The translations under genes were made by a program, and so were the position numbers. A stretch of DNA of 64,000 nucleotides from Acanthornis magna (Eukaryota > Chordata > Aves > Passeriformes > Acanthizidae), in NCBI GenBank assembly GCA_036785705.1, contig JAWUZG010000032.1, positions 10,372,001-10,436,000 of the forward strand, written 5' to 3'. Under the pieces are notes generated by a model. It saw only the letters and a program-made list of their open reading frames with translations. It was not told the DNA's origin and made no database searches. Positions 1 through 11,545 of this stretch are shown one piece after another (the first letter of the stretch is position 1; each line of letters begins with the position of its first letter).

Positions 1-497
1 AAGGAAAACGAGAACATAAACGTGTTAAGGATCTGAACAACAAAAATCAAGAATTACAGAATTAAGTTTGAATATTTACTCCATCTTGACTGAAGTAATA
101 ACCTCTGAAACAACATTTCATTGCATAATAGAATATTCCTTCTGAGGTATCATAAGTAATACAGAGTAACATGTCATGTATATTATTTACTATAACATAC
201 AGCTGACAGGGTAAAGGACCTAAAATTCACACAATGAAAGGGTTATGTTTTAGAGTAACTCTAATCTGTGCACCAAACACATATAGGGCTAAATTTTTAA
301 AGGGGTCTCATTTTTCCCTCTGATTTCGTATCCTCAGTCTATTCCATGCATGTATGATAGGATTAAGATATCCATTTTTTAACTTCAGTCCCTAGTTGAT
401 ATATCTTAATCCTTTCATATCTGTCCTTAAAATAAGAGGCCATCTTTAAAAATTTCACCTAAAGTGCTCAATTTTGCCTTCAGATACCTCCATGCAA

Positions 498-551
498 CTT
501 CCATTGAAGTAATTGGAGCTGTGCCTGCATATCTGATGGTGGAACTGGACT
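498..551 (+). repeat. Old dispersed repeat-like segment
   Basis: The segment acttccattgaagtaattgg, followed by agctgtgcctgcat and then gaactggac, resembles a widespread sauropsid interspersed motif (ccattgaagtcaatggagct ... gaggatctggccc), as I remember it. It may be related to the hairpin repeat at 31093. Evidence is similarity by eye only. Confidence 0.35.
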
Positions 552-931
552 CATTGCAATTAAGGTACACATTTACTGGCATAATTAGTCATCTGGAATA
601 ATTGCTGGGCCCAGTGTGACATTCTGCATGTGCAGAATTTGCTAGATTGGACTTTGCATATGGGAGATTGAAGATTACGATAACTTTATTTCATGCCTTA
701 AATTTGTAGTTGTAGCAGAATTTTAATGTAGTTTACTGTACTTAATTTTCTTATTTTTAAATCAGAAATGTGGAAGGAATTCACAGTGATGCCTTTGTAT
801 ATTTTTTCATACCCAACCAGCACACAGACATTCTATCATTTCTACAAGCATGTTTCACATGGTACCTGCAGGCACAATTGTGATTTGTGCAGTAGCTTAC
901 AGTTTAAAATACCCAATCCTGAGTGTACTGC

Positions 932-947
932 TTTTTTTTTTTTTTTT
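932..947. repeat. T16 homopolymer
   Basis: Sixteen consecutive T, likely polymorphic in length. The minus-strand ORFs that cross it read it as a poly-Lys stretch and are artefacts. Confidence 0.95.
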
Positions 948-2389
948 GGCCTTGTATCTTTGTGCTGGCAAAGCACAGATGAAAAAACAAAGGTGTAAAG
1001 AGTGCTGCAGTGAACTAACAGCATAAAAGCCACACATGAGAACTTTACTACCTCTTAATTGAAAATACATGGAGTACTTATTTTCCACTAATTTAAAATT
1101 CTCAGTGTTTTGTAATTGCAAGTTGATTACATGCAGCTTTAATATAGGTGTCTCTCTCCCATCACTCATCTGGGGAGGGGCTCTTTGACTTACAAAATTA
1201 GTTGTTTTGGAGAGAATAATATAAATCCATCATAGGCAGAAGATTTTGTGAAGGCTGCCTCAAATAAACTTAAATTTGTGACACCCAAAAAATTCCAACT
1301 TAAAAGAAGTTGTTCTGGGATGCTATAACCTGTTAAACCACAACAAACATAGTGAATACTCCTGTGATTAAGAATAGTTGGTAATAAATACTTGGGTGTA
1401 GTTCTAAAACTGTTTAAAAGTGCCAGTTTTCATGGTATTGATGTTACCTATATTGCTTTGAATTTATAATGCTACCAAGTTTAAGAATAGCAGAATATAT
1501 AGTTCCCTCTGAAATCTATTCATTATCACAAAGGTTAACTTTAAGGAAGCCTTGGCCCAGGGTCTTTTACACCACTCTCTGGTAGTGCAAGGTTGTCTAC
1601 CTGTAGCAGGCACAGCCAATATTAGTTGCCATAACTTGTTCAAATTGAAGAAGGTGCTCTTAATAGCACCACAGCTTCTTGAAGGTGTAAGATACAAGTT
1701 CTGTTTTTATAGAAACACTGCCATATGGAAGTTGAAAACACAAGAACAAATAATTTATTTGAAATAGAGGCAAACCTTACCTTTGTTTATCAGGTGAGGA
1801 AAGTAGTGATTTTAAAGGACTTCTCATTAAAAAAGTAATACTACTAGAAAATGACTGTATTTTTGATATGACTGGTTGAATGGAGAAATTGTTCCTCTCA
1901 AATAATCTTAGCTATGTTAAACTGCTATGTTTCGAGATAGTAGGAGGAGTTAATTACTTTTAAAATAAAATTTAATAGCTGTTTAATGCATTAGTTCTTA
2001 GAATGCTACTGTTATTTTTTCTACATTTAAACAAGCACATGCTTAGATGATCATGGATTTATGTCCCCTGCATCCAGAATATTTAACAGTTTTATAATTC
2101 AGCCTGCCACCTAAATTTTTTCACTCTTTTCATATATGTTGCACCAGCTTGATTATGTGTAGAAATTGGGATGTCTGCCCATTTTCAGGTAAAGACTCTC
2201 GCAATGAAAGTGGTTGGTTTCTTGACATTAGTGTTCCTTTGTTCTGTGTTTACACCCTGCTTGTTCTACATGTTTGTACATTTCTTTGTTTTGTTGAAAT
2301 GGAAATAAGCTAAAACTGTTGCTAAACCATTTGTTTTTTCCAAAAATTTTTCTCTATTTTTAATTGATTTTCATTGTGTGTTTTTGCAG

Positions 2390-2502
2390 CAAGCTTAGTA
2401 GTGGAGGAGCGAACGAGACAGATGAAAATGAAAGTGCACCGTTATAATCAGACATCAGGGTCTGGTTCTAGCCAAGAACATGAGCGTGAGCAATATACCA
2501 AG
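2390..2502 (+). CDS. RIMS1: RIMS1 internal exon A (linker between C2A and C2B)
   Basis: The exon is 113 nt. It follows a pyrimidine-rich tract ending in tttttgcag and is followed by the donor gtaaag. The first two bases finish a codon begun in the upstream exon (phase 1). The next 37 codons include SLVVEERTRQMKMKVHR and end in EREQYTK exactly on a codon border (phase 0). The ERTRQMKMKVHR block is a RIM-family signature, and the GSGSSQE stretch after it points to RIM1. The segment is charged, with no hydrophobic core, and is expected to be disordered. From memory, mammalian RIM1 has KQTTGSGSSQELDREQYSK here, so the exon shows a handful of conservative bird changes. The borders are fixed by frame continuity with exon B, 8.9 kb downstream. 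Confidence 0.93.
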
Positions 2503-4478
2503 GTAAAGTCAGTAGTATTGGAATGATACTTTGGCTTGAAAATAGAAGGCATAAACATGTTTGTTTAAAATATTATATAATCTTCAAGAGCATGGTATTT
2601 TAAAGCCTGACAGAAATGTCTTCAATAATAGCTTTTTAGCATCATTTTTGCTCCCATCTGATTTTGACATCAGCTAAAATGAACCTGTGAAAACCAAAAT
2701 ACTTTAAAACAAATTCAGGAAATAAAGATCCTTCAGCTGTTAAATGAGGGCATATCACCTCTAGCTTAGAAGTCCTCAGACTTTAAATCCCTGGAGTTTG
2801 AAAAAGTAGGCCATGAAGGAGTATGTTGGCCCTTGCTACTGTCTGATGTGTAGAGAGCTAGACAGAATTAGGTCCAATCCCGTGCAGATGTTGTCATACT
2901 TGTATAATGTTTTTTTCATCCTAATAATGTAAGAGATAAAATATTTCCTTTCTTGAAATACTTACTGATTACTTTGATTTCCTTTTCTAATAAAAGCAAA
3001 AAGATTTTCTGTGGTAATGGGGTATATTTGAAATTACATTAATAAAGTTTTATAGAGCGACTTTTTTTCTTGATAAAACTAAAATGATAGCCCATAGCTT
3101 TGTAATTTAAAACTGTATGGATTTCTAACCAAACTACTGAAAATGTCATGCATATCTGCACTGCTGCTTATGATTCAAGCTGTGAGGAACTGGATGCTAC
3201 TGGAGACACAGGTGAAAATAATGTGCAAGTGAGGTACTCATCTGAAACAAAATCAGAAATTTACTTAGGAATGGTTAAAAAGGAAACTTGGCATATAACT
3301 TTTAACATCTAACAGATTTGAAAGGCTGGTTCAAGATCTTGTTGCAGTTAAATATGCGGACAACTCTAATAAGAACTTAAATGAACAGTTCTCAAAAGGA
3401 GGAGAAATAAGAGAAATAAGGCTTTAGGTCCTCAACTGCCAAATTGTGGGATATCAGTGCTGTTAAGAAAACCCAATAGCTGGGATGGAAATTTCCAATG
3501 AGATCCTCTATTGGAGGCAAGAATTTACTTAACTATAATAGCTCATTTGATACTAGGTTTGCTGTTACCATCCAAAGAGGTCCCCTCAGGGCAAGTGAGG
3601 GCCACTCAGGGGGAGTTGCAGTGTGTCTCTAGGGTACTTCCCAACCACTCAACATGTTGGAAAAAATAGTCAAAATAGGGCTGATAAAATTTTCAGGAGA
3701 GAGAGGTAATATACAATCTGAGGACATTTGTCAGGATGACCAGAGACCTTTGTTCAAAGGCCCAGTTTCTGATTTAGATTATATGTGCTTACTGATTGAT
3801 TGAAATTTGTGTGTTTATCATTCTGAAACATATTTTTTAATCCTAAATCTCTAATATTTATCATAAGTATCATTTTTGCTTTCCAATATGTTTTTCTTAT
3901 TTGATCAGTGTAGATGCAATATATGGTTAAATAGTTGTTGGGAAACATCAACCTGCAATGTTACAGCTATCTCTCATCCTTAGAACCTTGAGTTTTCTAG
4001 TATCTTCTTTTGTTTTTAAATACACATGGAAATTAAATCAAAATTGAAAGCATGATGAGTACTAAATGAAATCACACTGAAATTCTTTTATTCAGAAATT
4101 TTTTTCTAAAATTATGAGTAAAATTTTGAAGAAGCAAATTCTGTGTCAGTTGTTATAAGAGAAATATTTGTGGAGTACCTTGTGTTCTGACAGGCATGTA
4201 CACTTTTCCATGCTAAAATGGTAGTAAGAAGAATTGCCCTGGACTTTAAATCTTTAACTTTTCATGTATTTTCTACATGATAATGTTGGAGTCCTAGATA
4301 AGATGGTCCAAAGTAGAATTAATTTTTAAGGCTGAGAAGTAATTATATTAGCCCATTCTAACACTCTATGATATTCAGTGATGTGGCTGTTTGCTTCATT
4401 TCACTGTTGTGATAGTCATCATTTCAAAAATGTTACCAAAGCAAAACTTATGCTACTGTCTTTCTCTACCCTGAGAGA

Positions 4479-4524
4479 ATGGTGAAAGAAATGGTGAAAA
4501 ATGGTGAAAGAAATGGTGAAAAAA
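4479..4524. repeat. 22-bp tandem repeat, two copies
   Basis: The unit atggtgaaagaa + atggtgaaaa is present twice, the second copy ending in extra A. Each unit is itself a doubled atggtgaaa motif, so this is a small minisatellite that grew by slippage. It lies in the A-B intron. Confidence 0.9.
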
Positions 4525-5131
4525 ATAACCAAGATAGATGAAGATTTGGACAGCTCTAATGAAAATGTAGTAAGTCGTATCAGCTGGTGTGGTAAAGCTG
4601 ATGACTGAGACTTCTAAGAACCGAAGACTGTACCTAATTTCTGCTGCCAAAATCTGTGAAAAGTCTTTGAAAGCTGCAGAAACAAGACTTACTTTAAATA
4701 AAAAAATTAAAACTGTTAAGTGGTACAATAGACATTCTGGAATAGTGAAAAAGAAATATTAACTGACTATTAAAGAAATAGCAATTCCAAGTAGAGTTTG
4801 TCCCTCTTTAACCAAAATGCTTCTTTCTTTCCCAAGTAGCTGTGTTTGTTCATTGCTTCATGAATAAGATGAGAGACATTTATTAGAGAAATTATACTGT
4901 GCTGCATATTGAGAAAATAGTCTGTTCTGTGTTTCAGGGCAATCAGCTAGCATGGATTTGATTCTTCCAAAATTTTAGCATTTGCAAATATGCTTGTTTT
5001 ATTACAGAAACATTTCTCTGAACCATTCAAAAATTTTCCTTCCCTATGAGACCAGATTGTTTTTGCAGTGGTTAATTATGCATATGCAAAATAATTCCTT
5101 AAAGAAGTTTTCTCTTGTATTAAAACAAGCC

Positions 5132-5144
5132 TTTTTTTTTTTTT
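5132..5144. repeat. T13 homopolymer
   Basis: Thirteen T followed by cccc in the A-B intron. It looks like a polypyrimidine tract, but the first AG is not followed by any coding-like sequence. Confidence 0.9.
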
Positions 5145-8100
5145 CCCCGAGGTATTGCAACCTGTCCTTTGCAATTTCCAATCCATTTCTGGTGCATTTT
5201 TTGCTATTTCTGAATTTTTCCCACTCAGTTTCTCAATTTTCTAGTTTCAGTAAGCAAGCAATAGTTTTCCAAGCATGCACCCATGCAGGTGTTTGTCTTG
5301 AACATCCATTAATGGATTTTGAATAGGTAACTGTCTACCCTGCAACATTTGTATATGTCTTCATGTTGTTCCACTCTAATTGTTTTGAGACTTTCACAGG
5401 GCTCACATCCTTGTTTCCTTCCATTACACTGGAAAGGCTCCATAATTTATGTGAAATAGTAAACTTCTAATAAGCTAAATGAAAAAAAATTAAAAGCTGC
5501 CAGAACTCTAAGGATTTGTCAAAAGGGTTTAAAGAAGAGCTTTAAACATGTCTGCCTTCTTTCTTATATATTGGTAAGGCTGTAGTGGCTAGTATGCACA
5601 TATTTGCTCTGTTTCAGTGCTTGAGAGAGTCAAAATATTGGTGGCATAATTCTGGGTGTGTATGGAGGTAAATTACAACATAACTTAATTAGCCTTTTAA
5701 TTCAAAACACAGTAAGTTTTTTTATTCCAGATGCCACACACAGAACACAAACACCATGGTGCCGCTGCTCCAGCTTTCCATTTTTTTGGAAGGTCTGTTT
5801 ATTCAAGAGAGTTACTGATTAGAACACTATAGTATGTACTTTAAAAGGATATCACTCTATATTTAGATGCACTACTGACTTAAGACTGTATGTGATTGAA
5901 AAGCATTTAGCATAAAAGTGTAACTATGGCATTTGTTCAATGGCACTGTGGATTTAACCCGATAGTTACTGTCTTAATTCATGTGTTAACAGTTAATGTC
6001 TAAAAGGAGGAGCTGGGTAGGGTGCTTGGGCTGATAGGAGGCTGATTATGTTATGTCATGCTGGGAAAGGCATTTAGGGCTGTGCATAGAATATGCTCTT
6101 GGACATAGATGTGGTATCTTCTTTTGATCCCCTTCACTGACCTTGAAGAAAAAATCCGTTACTATGCCAGATTAAGTGGCAGTCACTCCAGTACTGGTTG
6201 GATTTCACAAAATTTAGTGAGTTCCATTCATTTGACCTGTGGGCTTTGCTGCAGTTTTCTCATGGTTTGACTTGCTCATTTTTACTGTTCCTTATTAGGA
6301 AGTTGAGCAGTATTCTTAGTAGTCCAGCTTGATACAATTATGGAAAGAGTTATTTAGAATCACGGGTGCTTAGTGGACTCTGGACCATGGCATGAGTTTC
6401 TCCTAAGACAGAAGCTGGTGGGAGTCAGTGATGAGTCCTGAACACCCCAAGGTGCTAAATGCTGTGCTGGGAATGCCAGGAGTATTAGGAGGAACACTGT
6501 ATGATAAATCGTAAAACTCAAGCTGCTTTGTGCAGGATTCAGCATTTTCTGACAAAATTCCTTGTTAGACTATGGTGCCTCAATAGATAGCTGCCATCTC
6601 AAGACTAGCATAAGTCCTTGGATGAATCTAGCCCTTAATGCATCTGGTCTGGATTTCTCTTTCCTCATGTTAATGACCCCATTTTAATGCCCATTTAATT
6701 TTCTCATTTAATTTCCTTGTTTTAAGCACATAATGAGGTATGTATTTGTCAAGGTTTAGTCACCTGGGGCTTTTTTTGTAGTCAAAGGACAGCACATGCA
6801 TTCAATTTTCAAAGCTTTGAACTCCCATTTCTTCATGGTTTTGGGAGTTAAATCTAGAAATATGAATACTTCTTAATATGGAACATAATCCAATTATAAT
6901 GGACTGTTAAATGACTTCCAAGATGTACCTTATAATCAGTAAAATTGCTAACCCTGTTTCTCATTAAGGAGCTGTAAAATTATTGTGAAGTACACTCCTT
7001 TGGTTTATGTCTATGCTCTTCCCATTGATGTTAGCACCTCTGCAGTTCATCATGCCCCTTTTTTCTCCTCTTGCTGGTGTGCAAGAAGCAGCAGCTCCAC
7101 AGGTGGTAAAGCAAATGGAGGAGCTGCATTCCAGCTGTTTATAGACTTCTGTTTTTGTAACACAGACAAAGACAGTGCAGATATTTTGGCATTTGAATCT
7201 AGCTGCTGTTAATGTTTAAAAATCCAGACCTACTCTTTAGTAATTGCTATTGAAGTTGCTGCAAACTTCAGCAATTCTCCTAATGTGATAAATAGTGCAC
7301 CTTGGAATAGAAATGTTACATAAGCTTTAAGATACAGAGTTGAAAGAGAAGCAATTGCACTGAAAATATACTTCATTTTGAAGCTTCAAAAAGATATAAT
7401 ATTTAAATACAACATGTCAGGGAAATTTATTGCAAATACATGTGCCATTATAAAGAGCAGTAGTTTTCCGCTTTAGAGGAGAACTCTATCATATTATTTT
7501 TGAGCTCAGTTGGAAACCTGCAGGCATTACTTCATTGCAGATACCATATAAAAGGATCTTGGCCCATGTTATTTTTCTTCTGAATAAGTTTTTGGCAATA
7601 ATTTATTGCAACAGTAAAATATTCTCATTTTAATGAGCACTGCTATATGAAAGAGGACTATTTACTTCTTACTCTATTTGAAGGAAAAAAGTTTACTTCA
7701 AAATGGCTTTCATTTTGTTCATCTGTTAGCTGAGATGACTGATTATCAGATTGTGTCAGAGGTAGGTAGGGAATCAGTAGGAGAACTTGTATGCCTCCTG
7801 TAGAGATTGGTAAATTAATTAGAAGCAGCAGGCATAGGAGGGAAAAGCTAACTCCAGAAGTACTAGTAGTAAAATGTAAAACACTGTAGCATTCAGCATC
7901 AACTTTCAGCATCACTACTTTTTGTGCTAATCTCTATTTCTGTGAAGGGAAAGGTTTTCAGTTGCTTGGAAATCACAACCCTAGCATACAGTATAAAGGG
8001 GTAGGAAAAGCTCAGCCATGTCATGAAAAATCTCCTTTAGGAAGAGATGCTCCATGTTTTCTACACTAGGTGTGTGATTGCAATAAAAGGCAAGTAGAAG

Positions 8101-9454
8101 ATATGGATTCAGTTTTTTCTTTATGTCCCATCTCACTGTAAAATTCTGTTTACCAACATATGAAAAACTGTCTTTTAAGCCACTCTGGTATCTATGAAAC
8201 AGTTTTTCATACTGCTGGACTATAAGGGAGCAAAACAGAGTGAGGATATCTATATATCTCCCACTTACAGGGGATGATACCTGGGCTGAAGACCCCTGCA
8301 CAAATAAATGGTTTCGTATTGATACCAAACAGTCAGTCAGTGAGGCTGAATCTCAAAACAGCCACTGATACATAAACTGGGACTTCTAACGTCCCTCCCA
8401 GTATTGTAATCAGTAAACTGCACAACCATGCTTGATGCTTTCTTTCTCCCTCCTCCCCATCTTTCCCAGCCCCTGTAGGTAGCCCATGAAAGGTGCAGCA
8501 AATTCAGTACAGGTGAAACAGAGGGTCTTCTTCATGACATACACAGCCCACCTGTTGAATCGTAAGTTGAGTGCTAAACAGCCAGATTCATGTGTGGCTT
8601 GGAACAAAGCCCAGCAGCCTATACCTCTGTCAATACTTAGGTGGAAGGCTTCCAGCAGGACAGCAGAAGTCACTGCATCTGGCCTTGATAGTTCTCTCAA
8701 TTAGAGAGTCTGCCTTCTCCAGCAGCATGCCATGGTTGCTCAGGGAGCACCTGAGTCTTCCACCATTGTAGATTCACTGTATGCACTCTCAAACCAAAGG
8801 GCACAAAGAGAATGTGGACTTTTTGGTGAGGAAGAGAAGTAATTGGACATTATAACTGCAGAGGGGAGAAGTCAGATTGTCTTCAGCAAATACAATTAAA
8901 ACATGGAGGTATTTCTGAGACAGTCTGTTACCATGCATAAGAAACCCCATTCATTTGTGAGAGATTGCTTGGTTGTATTTTAAACAAAGTGTTTTTTAAA
9001 CCTCTACTGCAAAGGAATAGCTTCTAGATATGATTTAAACAAATGGGATGGGTGAAATCTCTGTTTCACTGAAATCAACATAAATTTTATTAATGGGATG
9101 ATTTTGCAGGTTGCAAATCTGTTTAGCTTAATGGAAAGCCAGATCATTCCATGTGTCCAGATGGTTTTAATGTTTTTGCATGTCTCATTTAGAGTAGCTT
9201 GAAAGATTCTTTAGGAATTCTTTAGGAATTTTGCATAAAACATCCAGGCTGTCTCAGGACTGGGGCAGTTTAACTTACACTGGAGAGAATTAACCATTCA
9301 GTTTTCCAGCCTCTGAATATTTATATTTAGCCTAAGTAAAAAGTTTTCATAACTTGTATTCTTGTTTTGAATATTTTTTTAGACTTTAGAAGAAAAACGT
9401 GATATCTGATTATGAAATACATCTGATAAGAATTAGTATGCTTTGTGTTTCCAT

Positions 9455-9610
9455 TTTGGAGTTTCCATTTTATTTTGCAGTCTGAAGGACAACAAGTGGC
9501 AAAATTGCTTAAAAGAGTCTACAAGACATTTCCAAAAGCTGATCTGGATAAGCATATCAGCATAGTCTCACCTTAACCCCACTGAGCATTTATATTCAGT
9601 AAAGTCACAA
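9455..9610 (+). mobile_element. Probable Tc1/mariner transposase relic
   Basis: In the frame starting at 9482 the translation reads LKDNKWQNCLKESTRHFQK. After one in-frame stop (tag in place of a Gln codon at 9563-9565) it continues SHLNPTEHLYSVKSQ. The second block matches the hallmark Tc1 transposase segment QSPDLNPIEHLW, which carries one of the catalytic acidic residues. The first block has the DN-x-K-x-x-x-S-T spacing expected about 30 residues upstream. The middle is shortened by about two codons. No terminal inverted repeats were found, and the element is too decayed to be active. A chance match is possible, and tblastn against Tc1 families would settle it. Confidence 0.42.
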
Positions 9611-11378
9611 AAAGTCACTTTTAAAGAGAAACTCCCAATAAATTCTTGCTGTAGTTGAAAATATTTTTTAATGTCAGAGTTCTTGAGTTCTTTGTATTAC
9701 CCACTTCCTTAAATCAGAGCTCTGCATCTGTTTTCTTGTCAATGCCTATTAGACAAGTTATTTGAGCTCCAAGTCATCATGCTCCAAGCTATTCTGAAAT
9801 CATCTGCAGAACTTCATTTTAGTATTTGAAGCTGAAAAGTTACCTTTCATAAACCAGAGCTTTCTCTCCTGCAGGTGTTTTTACTGAACCATTGCAAGGC
9901 GCTTACAGGGTACTGCTAAGAGTTTTTGCTAAGCAGTGTTCTAATGCACACCTGAAAAACACACTGAGACAGTAAATTTATATAACCTCCATTTCTCCTC
10001 CAGATTTCTATATTTACAATCAGTGCTCAGAATTGCCTTTATTCCTGCCCCTTCTTTACTCCTATTAACTTCCTCATTTTATCTTCAATATTTTACCAAG
10101 AGGTTTCCAAGTGTGCACAAGCATAATTGCTGAAATGCACTGGAGCAAGAGAAGATAAACCTGGCTTAAGGAGAGGAGACCTGATACACTCATCTGTACA
10201 AAGTCAAGCTTGTGTTTGCCAGGTTTTTGAAATTAAATCATGGCGTTTGCTGAGTGACTCATCTAGCAACCCAGTGCTTAGCTGGAGTTTGGATATTCAC
10301 AGAGAGTCACAGATTTGTGTATGATTCATAAATAAACTTTTATGACTTGCAATTTTACAGAGCACAGATCTGGAAAATGAACTCCCTAGAGTGTCATGTA
10401 AAAAACTGCCTGGTGCTCCTATGTGTTAATAGTTTTCCCATAATTTACCCTGGGAAGTATGCCACTGGTTTAGTTGCTTTCCAGCCAAGAATACCTTCCT
10501 CTAATGACAGTGAGTTTTAGTTTTGTGAGCCTGACAATTACTTGGTCCTCATATCTGTATGAATGAAAATTTAGGTAAGTGTGACATTGCTGAGACTTCC
10601 TTTTGTATCTGTCTGACTGATGATATGAGCAAAAAGAGCATAATATAATAGGTGGTGTGGTGTCACAGTTGATTCTAAAAGTGAAGTAACTTCTACCCCT
10701 GTCCACATATTCCTCCTCCTGTGTATTCTGCTAGTTCTTATGCAAGTGCAGATGTAAAAGCAACCAGATCAGGAAACTGATCTGCCTGGAAACAAATACT
10801 GTATTTGCTGAGTTAGCTTTTTGCCTAACTAGTCCCCTAGCATCACAATACAAAGAGATATTTTGAGATTGAAAATATACTTTTTTTCCTTTTTTTAGTA
10901 GAACTTAGGAACTGAAATTAGTCCCTAATAGCTTCATGTAGCATAACATTTCATTCAGGCTCATATGCAGTTCTATGCGCAGGTATTTCATTGCATATAT
11001 TTTTAACATTTTAAAAATTTAAGAGAGAGCCTGTAGCCAAATGAATGGTATGCATGTGCTTGAGATGTGTGTCTGCTGCATAAATTTTTCATATAAATAT
11101 TTCATTATTGTAGTTCTAGTGTGCTGAAGAACCAGCAGCCTGTTTAATTTCCAATGCTGTATTTTGTTCCAAGTATCTTTTTAGTCCATAAATAACATAT
11201 TTGACTTCTGCCTTACACATAAGGGCATTATTTAATGCAGGCATTACTTTGAATTTTATACAATTTTGTTATACCTAAAAGCAGCTAAAGGGAATTGTCG
11301 TACTTAGGTCATCTGTTGTCTCAATGAATGCGTTCTGTTTTGATGAGACTCCTCACCCTTTCTTTTCTTGATCTCTAG

Positions 11379-11545
11379 TATAATATACAAACAGATCAGT
11401 ACAGAAGTTGTGATAACGTCTCTGCCAAATCATCAGATAGTGATGTCAGTGATGTGTCAGCCATTTCCCGAACCAGCAGTGCCTCTCGCCTCAGCAGCAC
11501 AAGTTTTATGTCAGAGCAATCTGAGCGCCCTCGGGGCAGGATCAG
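11379..11545 (+). CDS. RIMS1: RIMS1 internal exon B (Ser-rich linker)
   Basis: The exon is 167 nt, between the acceptor cttgatctctag and the donor gtgagt. It starts on a codon border (YNIQTDQYRSCDNV) and ends two bases into a serine codon (RPRGRI plus ag). The middle is very serine-rich, with SSDSDVSDVSAISRTSSASR followed by LSSTSFMSEQSERPRG, which is nearly invariant in RIM1 proteins as I recall them. The mix of acidic Ser-Asp repeats and Arg-x-x-Ser spacing suggests phosphorylation targets, but that is inference. Skipping this exon alone would break the frame, because exon A ends in phase 0 and exon C starts in phase 2. A longer ORF overlapping it in another frame (11368-11622) is a shadow and runs into intron. 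Confidence 0.95.

Larger units (their letters stand above)
1..2389 (+). other. RIMS1: RIMS1 intron (3' part) upstream of exon A
   Basis: No exon is seen here. The upstream exon must end in phase 1 and lies off the window. The stretch is AT-rich and holds a T16 run at 932-947 and an old dispersed-repeat-like segment at 498-551. The short ORFs at 768-1769 on both strands have no recognisable content. The final 50 bases form the pyrimidine tract and acceptor of exon A. Confidence 0.85.
2503..11378 (+). other. RIMS1: RIMS1 intron between exons A and B (8.9 kb)
   Basis: This is a GT-AG intron in phase 0. It contains a 22-bp tandem repeat at 4479-4524, a T13 run at 5132-5144, a probable Tc1/mariner transposase relic at 9455-9610, and one phase-compatible cryptic acceptor at 5730/5731. 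ORFs at 7981-8328 (minus), 8410-8700 (minus) and 4982-5326 (plus) show no family features. No CR1 copy is recognisable here. Confidence 0.85.
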
